Shown: positions 22,801 to 30,218, counted from the stretch's first letter. The stretch: DNA of 64,000 bases from Drosophila persimilis (GCF_003286085.1 NW_020825294.1:14468501-14532500); one strand, 5' to 3'. A program made the numbers and translations. Notes: generated by a model not told the origin, from the letters alone.

Positions 22801-24804
22801 TGACAGACGGAGTTATAGTTGTGGCACATAAAACCCTAAAAGGTTGATGTTGGGCATAATTAGACCGACATATTGGTAAGCCGATTGGCCTAAAAGTACG
22901 GGTTGGTCTAGATGGAACGGCAAAGTCAATCTGACCCAAGGAGCTTGTGCACGAACATTACCCCACTACATATTGCGATGGAGCAACTACGGCAGGTCAA
23001 TTAGATTTAGTCTAGACCGGTAGGGTGGCAAGATCCTACCCAAGTTTCGAAGGGCAAAAATTAAAAATTGTGCTTTTGCAATAACAACCTGCTGTCATAT
23101 TCACAAAAGTTTTTCGATTTACTTTTGAATACACATAAATTGGGGCTCCCGTTTTCAAATTCCGCAAGATTTATTCGTTTTCAAAACGAAAACATTTTCG
23201 TTGACGAAATGAAAAGTAAACCTGATTATTTTAAAATATCCCCCTTGGCTTTTACTACACATCGTTTGGCCTTCAGATATTTTTCCGTTATATCCTCAAA
23301 CCAAACATCTTCTATAATTTCTCTTAACTAAACCATAGTTTTTAGCTCCGCGTTTTTATTTTGGCAGTCATAAGGGGGGTAAACCTTACCTATCGGATTG
23401 TGATCGAGGCTGTTACCTGGCCAATATAAGGACTTAATGTCCGATTTCGCCTTCAAAAGTTTAATCTGTCGTTAAAAAATAGTCGAATCTAGTTAAAAGT
23501 AGCAAAACGTTAAAGAATCACAGTGTGCGCTCGATGACAATCGTCCTAAAAAATAAGATCTTTTTCTCTATCTCTGATTCCATATTGGGCACAACTCCAA
23601 TTCGCATAATTTCTTCATACTTTTTTGCATTCACCAAATCTCTAGTCATTATTAGTGATTCAGTTTTATGTTTAGGTATGTATCTCCACATCATAATATA
23701 AGGCGAATGCTTTACGGTGGCAATGCAGCAATTTTCGGAATGGCATTCTCCTCTTCTGCGGGGAACTGTGCGTGACCCATCGAGTCCAATTGGATTTAAA
23801 TTTGTGTCATCCGAGAATATGATTCGTGACCACTCAGATTCACCCCCATTTGATTTTTCTTTAGACCAATTTATGCTAGCTTTCATAATTCGATTATTCA
23901 GAAGTGACGTTTTGGCAGGTGTCCTTGCCGTTGAGCCCATCTCCTTCAGACGACGCTGTGTCCCTCGTTCTCTTCTAACACCAACACTTGACTAGAGTAC
24001 AATAACCCTGTTTATTTTGGGGAATCCTAGGTCAGATTTGTAATTGCTGATGTTTATTAGTATCTTAATATTTAGCTTATTTGCTCTCGTCAATCGTAGG
24101 CTTCGAGACGTATCCCCGCTGCTACGGCTATGGGTTCTGACTCGGCGTACGCCACGACCGCCACACGCTACTCTGCATACAAAGAGTTTTTCCTTACTCG
24201 CCTCGAGCTAGCGAGGCTTGCTCAGGCTCTGACTCGGCTGCGAATTCCAAATGAATTCTAAACTACGCTAAAAAATTGTTTGAAATTCCGCAGTTTAAAA
24301 ATGCGCTTTTCTCCTGCTAAATAGGTCATTTCACCTCATGTGCAATGGCGTAATTTTAAGACCTTAATGGTTATGCGCTGGGCCGCTGCCGTCACAATCT
24401 CGCCGTTTCCGATCTCTCATGGAGACGCCCGAGAGCGCTACTCCTTGATCATACTTGGCCACGCGCTGGGCCACTGCCGGCCCGATACCGTCGGTCCCTC
24501 TCACAACGTATTTGAAGAATACATCGGATTCGCTTGAGACTCGTTATTCTGCTATGGTACTCTGGTCAGCCGCGCAGGGCATTTTTTTTTGTGGGGCTGT
24601 GTATTTGAAATTAATTATAAGAACTAAGTGTAATTTGAATTTTTTTCTTTTTGTTTGTTTTTCCAGGCCTCTGAGCGAGCGATGAAGAACATAACAACTG
24701 CCACTTCAAGACGTCATCAAAATCTGACAGAGAAATTTTCAATTATAGCTCGGACGGTTTGTGAAAAGGACGGTGTTTATTCAACTGGAGTCATAGAAGT
24801 TTAA
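4690..24804 (+). CDS. ACADVL: Very-long-chain acyl-CoA dehydrogenase (five exons, first exon not found)
   Basis: This FAD enzyme does the first step of mitochondrial beta-oxidation: it makes trans-2-enoyl-CoA from long-chain acyl-CoA and passes electrons to ETF, at the inner membrane. Exons are 4690-4891, 4945-5040, 14837-15232, 16975-17964 and 24667-24804, about 606 residues in all; human VLCAD is 655 including its transit peptide. Co-linear landmarks are [46 protein letters not shown] (FAD/substrate), [36 protein letters not shown] and the catalytic [11 protein letters not shown], whose Glu codon is 17524-17526. The C-terminal half carries the VLCAD-specific extension. Every exon is open and every junction is in phase with GT-AG, so I read it as functional. 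The start codon and mitochondrial presequence are missing from what I can see. The locus is inflated by transposons to over 20 kb. Confidence 0.93.
4945..5040 (+). CDS. ACADVL: VLCAD exon B
   Basis: A 32-codon phase-0 exon follows a 53-bp intron (4892-4944). It encodes [11 protein letters not shown] and then [16 protein letters not shown], aligning with the human WQGLKELGAFGLQV segment. The donor is the weak gtaata at 5041. It is separated by 9.8 kb of transposon-filled intron from exon C, which resumes PPNFGGLGL exactly as the family requires. Confidence 0.9.
5354..6411 (+). mobile_element. DINE-1 5' fragment, split by a TIR element
   Basis: The left piece 5354-5380 begins TATACCCGATACTCAT. 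The right piece 6306-6411 continues with 'gggtatattatatttgtggt' up to 'gatcagcatcaatagccga', then stops. Joined, the pieces match the first 130 bp of the complete copy at 21283. The break at 5380/6303 is filled by a 922-bp element flanked by TAG. Confidence 0.75.
5381..6302 (+). mobile_element. 922-bp TIR element (PIF/Harbinger-like candidate)
   Basis: The left end TAGGCTTTGCACACTGAG is matched by the inverted right end TAGGCTATTCACACTGAC. Both are followed inward by imperfect copies of 'ccatcca'-type sequence. A 3-bp direct repeat TAG flanks it (5378-5380 and 6303-6305), and the interrupted DINE-1 reads through on both sides. A three-base duplication suggests PIF/Harbinger. A short frame from 5545 begins [17 protein letters not shown], compatible with a transposase N-terminus but soon broken. 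No full transposase, so non-autonomous. Confidence 0.6.
6645..6845. repeat. Dispersed repeat R, copy 2
   Basis: Begins 'tttggacgttgacatgcaat' and parallels 1975-2165 for about 160 bp, then continues with GC-rich sequence to the 3' end region of the CR1 element. The function is unknown. Its position next to a CR1 3' end might mean it is CR1-associated. Confidence 0.5.
6936..9733 (-). pseudogene. CR1-clade non-LTR ORF2 (endonuclease, reverse transcriptase, C-terminal region), broken
   Basis: Read on the minus strand it has the order of a CR1/Jockey-superfamily ORF2. The endonuclease (9733-8872) shows [19 protein letters not shown] and [10 protein letters not shown] linker follows, then reverse transcriptase (8438-7285) with [59 protein letters not shown] and the catalytic [10 protein letters not shown]. 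The C-terminal part (7271-6936) has [13 protein letters not shown] and [13 protein letters not shown]. The frame changes several times, notably before YADD and in the endonuclease (GGVLIA region shortened near 9560), so no full protein can be made. It lies antisense in VLCAD intron 2. Confidence 0.85.
9714..10421 (-). pseudogene. CR1-clade ORF1 with PHD-like zinc finger, broken
   Basis: The candidate ATG is at 10421. The first 60 codons are Cys-rich: [14 protein letters not shown], then an in-frame stop, then [15 protein letters not shown], and after a frameshift GCEACRAVE. The C-x4-C, C-x2-C, H-x2-C, C-x2-C spacing is that of the PHD-like finger reported in ORF1 of CR1 elements. Downstream frames give [20 protein letters not shown] (likely coiled coil) and then [20 protein letters not shown]. 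The latter runs into the ORF2 start at 9733 with a small overlap. The protein would bind the element RNA. One stop and at least two frameshifts make it dead. Confidence 0.65.
10422..11324. other. Probable CR1 5' UTR, then unassigned AT-rich DNA
   Basis: 10440-10700 is purine-rich (for example 'agagagagagaaagaacag' at 10608) and lies directly 5' of the CR1 ORF1, so it may be the element's 5' UTR or promoter. 10760-11324 is AT-rich intron sequence with no ORF, repeat or motif that I recognise. Confidence 0.3.
11325..11590 (+). mobile_element. Degenerate DINE-1-like fragment
   Basis: 'acatcaatagccg', 'gtccgtcagtccgtt', 'ctcagagactaaaagagctt' and 'cgaaaatctgtgatatccac' occur in the same order and spacing as in the intact copies, with many substitutions. 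Both termini are missing, so it is much older than the other copies. Confidence 0.55.
11810..14465 (-). pseudogene. LOA-clade (Bilbo/TRIM-like) non-LTR element, internally deleted
   Basis: Minus-strand order: the ORF1 tail (14461-14000) has an acidic stretch and [11 protein letters not shown]. The endonuclease end (14058-13660) has [16 protein letters not shown]. The RT palm and thumb (13539-12970) have [15 protein letters not shown] and [14 protein letters not shown]. RNase H (about 12370-12800) has [14 protein letters not shown] and [11 protein letters not shown]. The C-terminal zinc motif (12170-11910) has [20 protein letters not shown]. RNase H after RT separates LOA-type elements from CR1. 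RT fingers are deleted between 13660 and 13540, and frames are broken elsewhere. It is antisense in VLCAD intron 2. Confidence 0.75.
14837..15232 (+). CDS. ACADVL: VLCAD exon C
   Basis: A 132-codon phase-0 exon between acceptor 'acatag' (ends 14836) and donor gtaaaa (15233). It encodes [17 protein letters not shown], then [19 protein letters not shown]. The FAD and acyl-CoA binding stretch follows with [16 protein letters not shown] and [14 protein letters not shown], ending TGEKKDK. All residues I expect for the flavin-binding beta-domain are present, with no stop. Confidence 0.95.
15233..16974 (+). other. VLCAD intron 3 (1.7 kb)
   Basis: AT-rich intron. Apart from a Tc1-like terminal fragment at 15620-15765 I recognise nothing in it. 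The acceptor 'tttttcaaattag' ends at 16974. Confidence 0.8.
15620..15765 (+). mobile_element. Tc1-like element terminal fragment
   Basis: 'gatttacttttgaaata', 'cccccgtttt', 'attccgcaagatttt' and 'aaaagtaaac' line up with the end of the Tc1-like relic at 23100-23225, and in reverse with 38094-38220. There is no transposase here; this is a solo, diverged terminus. Confidence 0.5.
16975..17964 (+). CDS. ACADVL: VLCAD exon D (catalytic)
   Basis: A 330-codon phase-0 exon. It begins [12 protein letters not shown], directly continuing exon C, and ends [13 protein letters not shown] before the strong donor gtaagt (17965). It contains [53 protein letters not shown] and [16 protein letters not shown], with the catalytic Glu codon at 17524-17526. 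The C-terminal VLCAD-specific region carries [15 protein letters not shown] and [20 protein letters not shown], used for membrane association and dimerisation in the family. It is fully open. Confidence 0.95.
18507..18625 (+). mobile_element. Highly degenerate DINE-1 5' relic
   Basis: 'gtataccctccacttgaaga', 'attcttgatcagtgttaata' and 'ttctgtccgttcgtg' follow the order of the first 170 bp of DINE-1. The subterminal motif is mutated. Confidence 0.35.
19276..20494 (+). pseudogene. hAT-like transposase, interrupted
   Basis: Starts [16 protein letters not shown] at 19276 with a BED-like Cys/His segment ([23 protein letters not shown]). A frame break near 19572 leads to [20 protein letters not shown] and [20 protein letters not shown], the RNase-H-like catalytic start of this hAT group. 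After a stop at 19815 come [20 protein letters not shown] and [19 protein letters not shown], then [18 protein letters not shown]. The end is [20 protein letters not shown]. Two intron-like segments (19393-19447, and about 20251-20319 ending 'tttcattttag') suggest the ancestor had introns. Stops and frameshifts disable it. Confidence 0.7.
21283..22379 (+). mobile_element. Complete DINE-1/ISY-like Helentron
   Basis: The 5' end is TATACCCGATACTCAAAATG. The 3' subterminal TATCGGGTATA (about 22321) is the exact reverse complement of the first 11 bases. A hairpin follows, GTTGC...GCAAC ('gttgcggtgtccgcagcaac'), and the end is 'cgttccccctcg'. Inside are a CTGTCCGT microsatellite (about 21425-21470), pyrimidine runs 'ctctttctcgctctgtctc' and four repeats of a 'caaatttggtatccacactc'-like block. 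It has no coding capacity and must use replicase in trans. It is inserted inside the hAT element. Confidence 0.85.
23068..23995 (-). pseudogene. Tc1/mariner-superfamily transposase relic
   Basis: Minus-strand frames from 23940 give [15 protein letters not shown], then [19 protein letters not shown] (first catalytic Asp region), [16 protein letters not shown] and [11 protein letters not shown]. After a frame change come [20 protein letters not shown] (second Asp region; the usual third acidic residue after NPI is Gly), an in-frame stop, and [10 protein letters not shown] with the terminal stop at 23226. The downstream sequence 23100-23215 matches other Tc1-like ends in the window. It is a dead DDE cut-and-paste transposase. 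The other terminus was not located. Confidence 0.7.
24000..24580 (+). mobile_element. Degenerate gypsy LTR-like sequence
   Basis: 'atgcgctgggcc' and 'gcgctgggccactgccggcc' (24373-24485) and 'tgtttattagtatcttaat' resemble, in order, parts of the Ty3/gypsy LTRs at 58677-59595 and 63007-63915. The rest is too diverged to align by eye. No paired LTR or internal domain is present nearby. Confidence 0.35.
24667..24804 (+). CDS. ACADVL: VLCAD exon E (C-terminus, stop)
   Basis: The acceptor 'gtttttccag' ends at 24666. The 45 codons [19 protein letters not shown] and then [14 protein letters not shown] plus TAA (24802-24804) join exon D in phase 0. They fit the C-terminal helix and tail of VLCAD. It lies only about 100 bp after an LTR-like relic, yet remains open. 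Confidence 0.9.
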   Translation, partial: ASERAMKNITTATSRRHQNLTEKFSIIARTVCEKDGVYSTGVIEV

Positions 24805-24838
24805 ATAATAAACGATTTGTCCCAACAAAAATTTTGCA

Positions 24839-24844
24839 ATAAAT
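24839..24844 (+). terminator. Candidate VLCAD polyadenylation signal
   Basis: AATAAA lies 35 bp after the VLCAD stop codon. A weaker AATAATAAA overlaps 24805-24813. The short 3' UTR is typical of compact insect genes. Confidence 0.6.
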
Positions 24845-25184
24845 AATCCATGAAAATGCATTGAATTTTTACGTTTTCTTGGTTCTTTAGATCTTTTTAT
24901 GGGAATGTCGGTACCCAGAATGAGTTATTCATACAAGCGACACCAAGAAGATGATTGATCGGCGTAGATCTCAGGCAGTAGCGTAGTCCACCGGCTGTCG
25001 GTGTACCCGAAATAGACTTGGCCAGGGAAGTCGAACTCGATCCGCCAAGATCCCGTTCACAAGAAATTTATAATCTCTGTGAGACGTTGATATGTGGAGG
25101 CGTTTTTTGGGCGTGCTTTCCACTCATTTATTTGTCGATCCCTTTGATGTCGCCGGCTCCACCTCTGTGTTCCGATAATTTTAA
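24845..25184. other. Unassigned DNA downstream of VLCAD
   Basis: No ORF, terminal repeat or known element was recognised. The AT content falls along this stretch. Confidence 0.3.
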
Positions 25185-25750
25185 AATAAACTTGTAACAG
25201 TGAGATCTAACAGGAGTGTGGATTGGTATCCAAACTTGGTAGTCTGCTTGCTCTAGCTCTAATAGAATGAGATCTGTGGATGCCACAGACTTTCGTCCTT
25301 TGTGGTGGTGGAAGGGGAAGGGGCAAAGTACACTTATGCAGGGGTGATATCATAGGAGTGTGGATACCAAGTTTGGTTGCTGCCTCTGAGATCTAGGAAT
25401 TCATCTTAAGCGACAAGCAAAGCCGGCAATAAAACGTGTGTTAGAGAGAGAGACAGAGATAGAGAGAATGAAATTGTTTTCTTCATTTTGGCTATAATAT
25501 TGATACAATCTGGTTCAGATTCTGCCGTCTAAAAAACATAGTCATTCTCCACGATTTTGTGCTTTTGATTTTCTCGTATCTTTAAAATTTGGCATGCAAG
25601 AGATTTTCGTTCTTTTGTGAGGGCGGACCGAAGCTTTGAAATATGCTTGTAACAGTGACATATAACAGAAGTCTGGATACAAAATTTAAGTGCTTCGTTA
25701 CACACATCCATTTTCTTTCATCCACTTTTTTGAGTATCGGGTATAAAAAT
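25185..25750 (-). mobile_element. DINE-1 copy, truncated, with internal deletion
   Basis: Reverse-oriented internal blocks ('gtttggttgctgcctctgag', 'gttagagagagagacagaga', 'ctggttcagattctgc') are present. The microsatellite and 5' block are lost, so 'aaatttaagtgcttcg' runs straight into 'ttacacacatccattttc'. The 5' terminal 'gtatcgggtataaaa' ends it at about 25750, abutting CR1 sequence as at position 206. Confidence 0.7.
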
Positions 25751-26235
25751 GTTTCTGCCTTTTATAACATCTGCACAAGTACAAGGCGGACAAATAAAAA
25801 TTAAGCTTCGCAAACTCGGCGTTACGAAAGCAGCGGACACATTAAGATAGCCTACTCGACCGATCTAATACAGTTAGTCCTATATCTATCGTTCGGGCTA
25901 ACAACACTATGGTCTGATCCGAGACAAAGCGCAGATCAAGAAATTTACCCAAGGCTTTTTTCACATGAAGAATTGAGACAGGTCAAGCAAGCCTTCAACA
26001 GAGTCATGTCACGACATGTGCACTAGGTTATTAGAATCGTTTGACGAAGACCAAACAGTTCCTGGCAAGTTGAAGTCACCAAGAACTATCATATGATCTT
26101 TATCTGATAGCGAGGAAGAAACATTAATTAAAGCGGACAAATGCTGGTCATAAATTGAGATATCCGAAGAAAGCGGGAAGAATCGGTTTTACACACAGAA
26201 TTTCCTTTTCATGTTGAGCTGATATCTAGCGACGA
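25751..26235 (-). pseudogene. CR1-clade endonuclease fragment, heavily eroded
   Basis: Nucleotide match to 8900-9500 with several deletions. The segments 'aagcttcgcaaactcggc', 'ccaaacagttcctggcaagt' and 'gaagtcaccaagaactatca' are in order. There is no useful reading frame. It ends where the sequence changes to 'gatatctagcgacgagtggg'. Confidence 0.7.
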
Positions 26236-26475
26236 GTGGGAAAATATCGAAAAGAAAAGACTTCAGGGTATAGTTGTTTTAATAAGTTTTTATAAATCAG
26301 GTATTGTCGTGTTTTACATTAAATTTGTAGGAGTGAGTATGTGCACGACGGCAGCTTGTAGCGGGATAGAAACGTGACTAAAAACTCGCTTATGAGCCAC
26401 GGAACGTAAGAGCGCAGAGTTCTGTTAGCCGCTTAACAGTGCAGTTTCAGCTCTGCTCTAAGCTAGAGGTGGAGA
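26236..26475. other. Unassigned DNA preceding the CGATA cluster
   Basis: No element recognised. The stretch is short and precedes the TATCGATA cluster; it might belong to the same regulatory unit. Confidence 0.3.
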
Positions 26476-26776
26476 CCTATCGATGGCACTATCGATGGTT
26501 TGGCACTGTCTAGACTCCATCGATAGTGGCTCGTCACTATCGATAGCGTTCGATATTTTTTAGTTGGCGCTATAAACAGTGAAAAAAGTGTATTGGTGTA
26601 ATGTAATGTAATAAGAATTTTTGGCTTATAAAGAAATAATATAAGTAATTATTAAAACAAATAATTTAATTTTAAATAAATTTCTGTAACTTATTTCAGT
26701 ATTGAAAACTACCGATAGACTATCGATGTTTTTCGAAAAACTCGTCCACTATCGATGGTGACAACTATCGATATTT
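26476..26776. promoter_or_regulatory. Cluster of TATCGATA-type (DRE / BEAF-32-like) sites
   Basis: Exact DRE palindromes TATCGATA occur at 26538-26545 and 26766-26773. TATCGAT occurs at 26478, 26490, 26721 and 26750, ATCGATAG at 26519, and further CGATA at 26551 and 26713. They form two groups (26478-26555 and 26713-26773) separated by about 155 bp of AT-rich DNA. TATCGATA is the known site of DREF, and CGATA that of the BEAF-32 boundary protein in Drosophila. This may be a promoter or boundary of a host gene I do not see, or a transposon-borne array. Confidence 0.6.
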
Positions 26777-26789
26777 CTCCACTGTATCC

Positions 26790-26990
26790 AGGACCACCAG
26801 CGCCGTCGGGAGGATTTTGAGGCTCCAATGTTGGAGAAGGGAGTCTACGGACGGCGCCGGGGCTACTACGATGGGGCGGCTCACAGGGAGACGCGGATGA
26901 ACTCCCGAGCAGACTCGGCAACTGTTGGAGGTTCTACCTCGTTGAAGCCGGCTCTCCGTGGTACGGTTGGCTCTGGAACGAGAGGCCACA
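26790..26990 (-). pseudogene. Fragment related to element X (zinc-motif region)
   Basis: Minus-strand CRVCSGVHPRLPVSRPIV and ESAREFIR parallel CRICKGVHPVRTYHQFLL and ESAKESIR of element X near 39700. The DNA is similar over about 200 bp ('ggcggctcacagggagacg' versus 'ggcggctctcggggagacg'). It is fused at about 26990 ('aggccacactcccaac') to the tandemly duplicated gypsy gag. It is a chimera with no intact frame. Confidence 0.5.
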
Positions 26991-27608
26991 CTCCCAACAG
27001 AATAGCACTCGCCGATTCCTGCATGAACTGCTGAAATGACCTTCTTCTCCACAATTCCGGCGACGGTGTGTCCACGACGTCCTGTGTCGCCACGCGGCTT
27101 GCCGTCTCGGCGTTCCGGGAGGGCCCGGTGTCGTCTGGAGTAGCATGCTGCGGGGGGGATAATCTGAGTCCTTGGTAAGATGGCGTTCTGGTTTGTTCGC
27201 TTGTTCGCGGTCCCGCGTTGTCTCGTACGCTACTATCAACTGGGTCAGTTCTGGTAACGTCTCGAACTCATGCCTACATGTGAACAGTTGGTACTCTACA
27301 CACTCCCAACAGAATAGCACTCGCCGATTCCTGCATGAACTGCTGAAATGACCTTCTTCTCCACAATTCCGGCGACGGTGTGTCCACGACGTCCTGTGTC
27401 GCCACGCGGCTTGCCGTCTCGGCGTTCCGGGAGGGCCCGGTGTCGTCTGGAGTAGCATGCTGCGGGGGTGATAATCTGAGTCCTTGGTAAGATGGCGTTC
27501 TGGTTTGTTCGCTTGTTCGCGGTCCCGCGTTGTCTCGTACGCTACTATCAACTGGGTCAGTTCTGGTAACGTCTCGAACTCATGCCTACATGTGAACAGT
27601 TGGTACTC
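26985..27608. repeat. 312-bp tandem duplication within gypsy gag
   Basis: 'cactcccaacagaatagcac' recurs 312 bp apart (about 26989 and 27301), and both units end '...gaacagttggtactc'. The units are nearly identical; one visible difference is 'gggggggata' versus 'gggggtgata'. 312 is 104 codons, so the gag frame stays open and the zinc knuckle is present twice. Confidence 0.9.
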
Positions 27609-29185
27609 CGGCCGAAGGTTCTCGTAGATCCTGTCTGGGGTATACTGAGCTCGTTGCATCATGTGTCGGAGGTCGATCAGGTAATCCTGAAAGGCTTCTC
27701 GGGGTCGTTGGTGACGGGAGCGGATCGTATCTTCCAAGCGCTGAAAGTATCGCGGGGGTAGGAAGAACACCAAGAACTCTTTCTGGAACTCGGTCCATGG
27801 CTTCCCTTGCATCTGGAACGTCCTAAACCATCCTTCTGCCTTGCCAGTTAGTAGCCCACCCTTTCTTCCAACTGTTCGATGAAAGCCAGCGCATCCGAGT
27901 GTCCGTCGAACTTCAGGCCCCAATTGCGCAGTTTATCGGCCAGGGCGGCGAAGGAGATTTCTTCCTTCCAGGTCGCGATGTTCCGACTTCCTCGGGGAAA
28001 CGGTGCTAGTAGTGATCGTCACCGTGTCGTGGGTCGGTCGTGGTTTCAAGCTGGCCAGAGTCGCCGTACCCGTTACCCTGATCCCGTACAGATCCCTTCC
28101 TTCGGCTCTCAGTGACTCGGTCCCGGCGACGGGAACGTGTTCCTCGGGTTTCTCGGGCTGGGCGCGCTGTCGAAGACCATTCCGAGCTTTTTGATCCGTT
28201 TTTCGATCGCCGTCGGATGCTCACCGCCCGAGATGAAGGCCGAGATCCGGCTGCGCAACCACTGTCCCGGTTTCACCGAGGCCGAATTCCGCGGCGATGG
28301 CCTGCAGTTCGTGCTTGCGCCGGTACGAAATCCACTGTACACCCATGTCGACGCCCGGTGGTAGAACTGGCACTTAGAGGTCTTTCGCGTTTCTGGCGGT
28401 AGTATCACGTATTGACCGTCCGGAAAATCTTTCCTTAAGTAACGCACTGAATACTGGAGTCTTCGGGGCTAGTCACGGCAGCACGGCGTAGGTACGGTTA
28501 ACACGGTTGTCCCCGTGGAGGCACGCCCTGCTGTTGCGACCTTGGCGTCGTCGCGGCTTGGGGTCCTGGTCGATGATCGTGGTTATCGTTGGTCTTTAAA
28601 GTTGCCTTGGGATCGACCCTTGCTAGGCCGGTCAATAGTCCCTGCTATCGTTGCCCTTGGAATTGTCCTTGTGGTCCTGGTCGTTCTGGGTTCGTTGCCG
28701 TAAGCGTCTTTGCTATCGTTGTCCTTGGAGTTGTCCTCGTCGTGCTGGGTTCGTTGACTTAAGCGCTGAATCCCGTTCCGTGCTGATGGCTGGGCGCTGA
28801 CCGATCGCTTTGAAAGCCGGGCGTGTTTCTGACTCGCTATCATTGTCTTTGGAGTTGTCCTTGTGGTCCTGGTCGTGCTGGGTTCGTTGACTTAAGCGTT
28901 GAATCCCGTCCCGTGTTGATGGCTAAACGCTGGCCGATCACTTTGAAGGCTGGCCATTTACTGCTATCGTTTTGAAGGCCGGGCATTGACTGCTTTCTTC
29001 TGGCTTCTAGTCCGAAATATATATTCGGTACGGTCGGTCTTCGGGAGGTTTCCGATGCTTGCTCGGCTTCTGCAGCTCACGAATCGCTGCTCGCCGCGTA
29101 CGTACCGCTCTCTTTCTAGCGATCTCTGCCGGTTTTCTTTCTCTGCCGCCTCGACGTTCTCCTCCTCGTGTAGGGCTGCGGCCAT
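26991..29185 (-). pseudogene. Ty3/gypsy gag (element Q), 3' truncated
   Basis: The likely start ATG is at 29185 (MAAALHEEENVEAAEKENRQ), 220 bp after the primer-binding site. The N-terminal region is repetitive and basic (28580-28980). The capsid-like retrotransposon-gag core reads WFRTFQMQGKPWTEFQKEFL, FFLPPRYFQRLEDTI and FQDYLIDLRHMM (27850-27640). It is followed by a zinc knuckle (NCGEEGHFSSSC, FCWEC). The core and knuckle remain open for 329 codons because a duplication is in frame. Frameshifts separate it from the N-terminus. There is no pol: it ends at the junction with X-related sequence near 26990. Gag would form the particle that packages the element RNA. Confidence 0.7.
28650..28980. 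repeat. Imperfect tandem repeats in gag N-terminal region
   Basis: 'ttggagttgtcct' (or ttggaattgtcct) followed by 'ctgggttcgttg' recurs at about 28657, 28725 and 28849, with spacings of about 68 and 124 bp. The last two units share 'cttaagcg.tgaatcccgt'. On the minus strand it encodes an Asp/Ser/Thr/Arg-rich segment. Confidence 0.7.
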
Positions 29186-29406
29186 GTGCTGACGCTATTT
29201 CTAGGGAGGTTAGGGAAGCCAGCCTCGGCTGTACGTGAATAATGGGCGACCTTACGCGCGGTTTTACAGCTTACATATACAGCTATTCTTTGCCTAATGA
29301 TGCCGACTGGCCGCGCTTGCGCGTGGTACAGTCCCGATGCCCTCGGCTACTTACTTTTCTGATCAACAGTTCCCCTTAGTGCCCCAAAACATAACGGTAT
29401 CCCGGA

Positions 29407-29424
29407 GTCCCTGCTCGGGCGCCA
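29407..29424 (-). promoter_or_regulatory. Primer-binding site of element Q
   Basis: On the minus strand TGGCGCCCGAGCAGGGAC lies two bases inside the LTR. It has the TGGCGCCC core of tRNA-Lys-type primer sites. Reverse transcription would start here. Confidence 0.75.
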
Positions 29425-29426
29425 TC

Positions 29427-30218
29427 TGTAAGGAAGCGATCTTGGCTGGGGTACATCTCTCAATCTACTCCAGGGTCGAAATTACAGAAATTACAGCAAT
29501 ATTTATAATTTGCCGGGACTCCGAATTCCGGAACCGACAATGGGGTCGGGGAGGCAGTCCCTAAGACGGGAGCGATCGAGGTGAGAGAGAACCGTACGGG
29601 GCGTGTCAGCCACTTTCGCCGAGAACGCTTAGGCAATTGCCGGATAGCGCTTTCAGGATCCTATCGGACTCAGAATTGTGGGTGGGGTAGTGTCGGTGCC
29701 TCGGCTAGTTGGAATGAACTTACGCAATTGGATATTATTCTGATAATTAGACACTTTATTACGAATCTTAGCACTTTAAATTAGCTTAGTTAGACTGATC
29801 GCCGGTGTTTCCCGTAGGTTCCTGGTACAATGTCTGTACTCTGAGCCGGGTTTCTGCGCAAGTTGTTTCCTGGTTCTGGTCGTCGTCTTTTTATACGCCC
29901 GTGTTGCTGAGTCCGCGGGTTCGAAAGTGCACTTCCGCGTCAGGGTGCACTTCGCCGTTTTTGGTGACCGTCGCAGACTTTTGCGGTGTCATCTTTCTGC
30001 AGTAGATGAACCCGGAAGACTGCACTTGGACGGTGGCTTGGCCTGCAGTGGCGGAAGTCCGCGTGACCTGATGTCTTTGGTCAGCGTTATGGAGTCGGCG
30101 CGTTTTGATCGGTGGCTACGTATGGAGAGGGGGCGTTGGTTGCGGGGTGTTGTGTGATACGCTCATTACATGTGGGGGGGGGGGAAGGATTGTATCGAAA
30201 CCTTATAGGTTCGTTACA
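29427..30218 (-). repeat. Ty3/gypsy LTR flanked by both PPT and PBS
   Basis: A 792-bp LTR: on the minus strand it begins TGTAACGAACC and ends TTCCTTACA (TG...CA). On its upstream side is a polypurine tract (reverse complement of 30219-30236, 'ccctcccctttcttcccc'), as for a 3' LTR. On its downstream side is a primer-binding site (29407-29424), as for a 5' LTR. So it terminates element P (30219-34640) and starts element Q (26991-29424). No second copy of this LTR is in the window, so ages cannot be compared. Confidence 0.75.

Larger units (their letters stand above)
17965..24666 (+). other. VLCAD intron 4 (6.7 kb, nested transposons)
   Basis: Donor gtaagt, acceptor 'gtttttccag' ending 24666. 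It contains a faint DINE-1 relic (18507-18625), a hAT element with a DINE-1 inside (18957-22419), a Tc1-like relic (23068-23995) and an LTR-like relic (24000-24580). 17965-18506, 18626-18948 and 22428-23060 show nothing I can classify. Confidence 0.85.
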
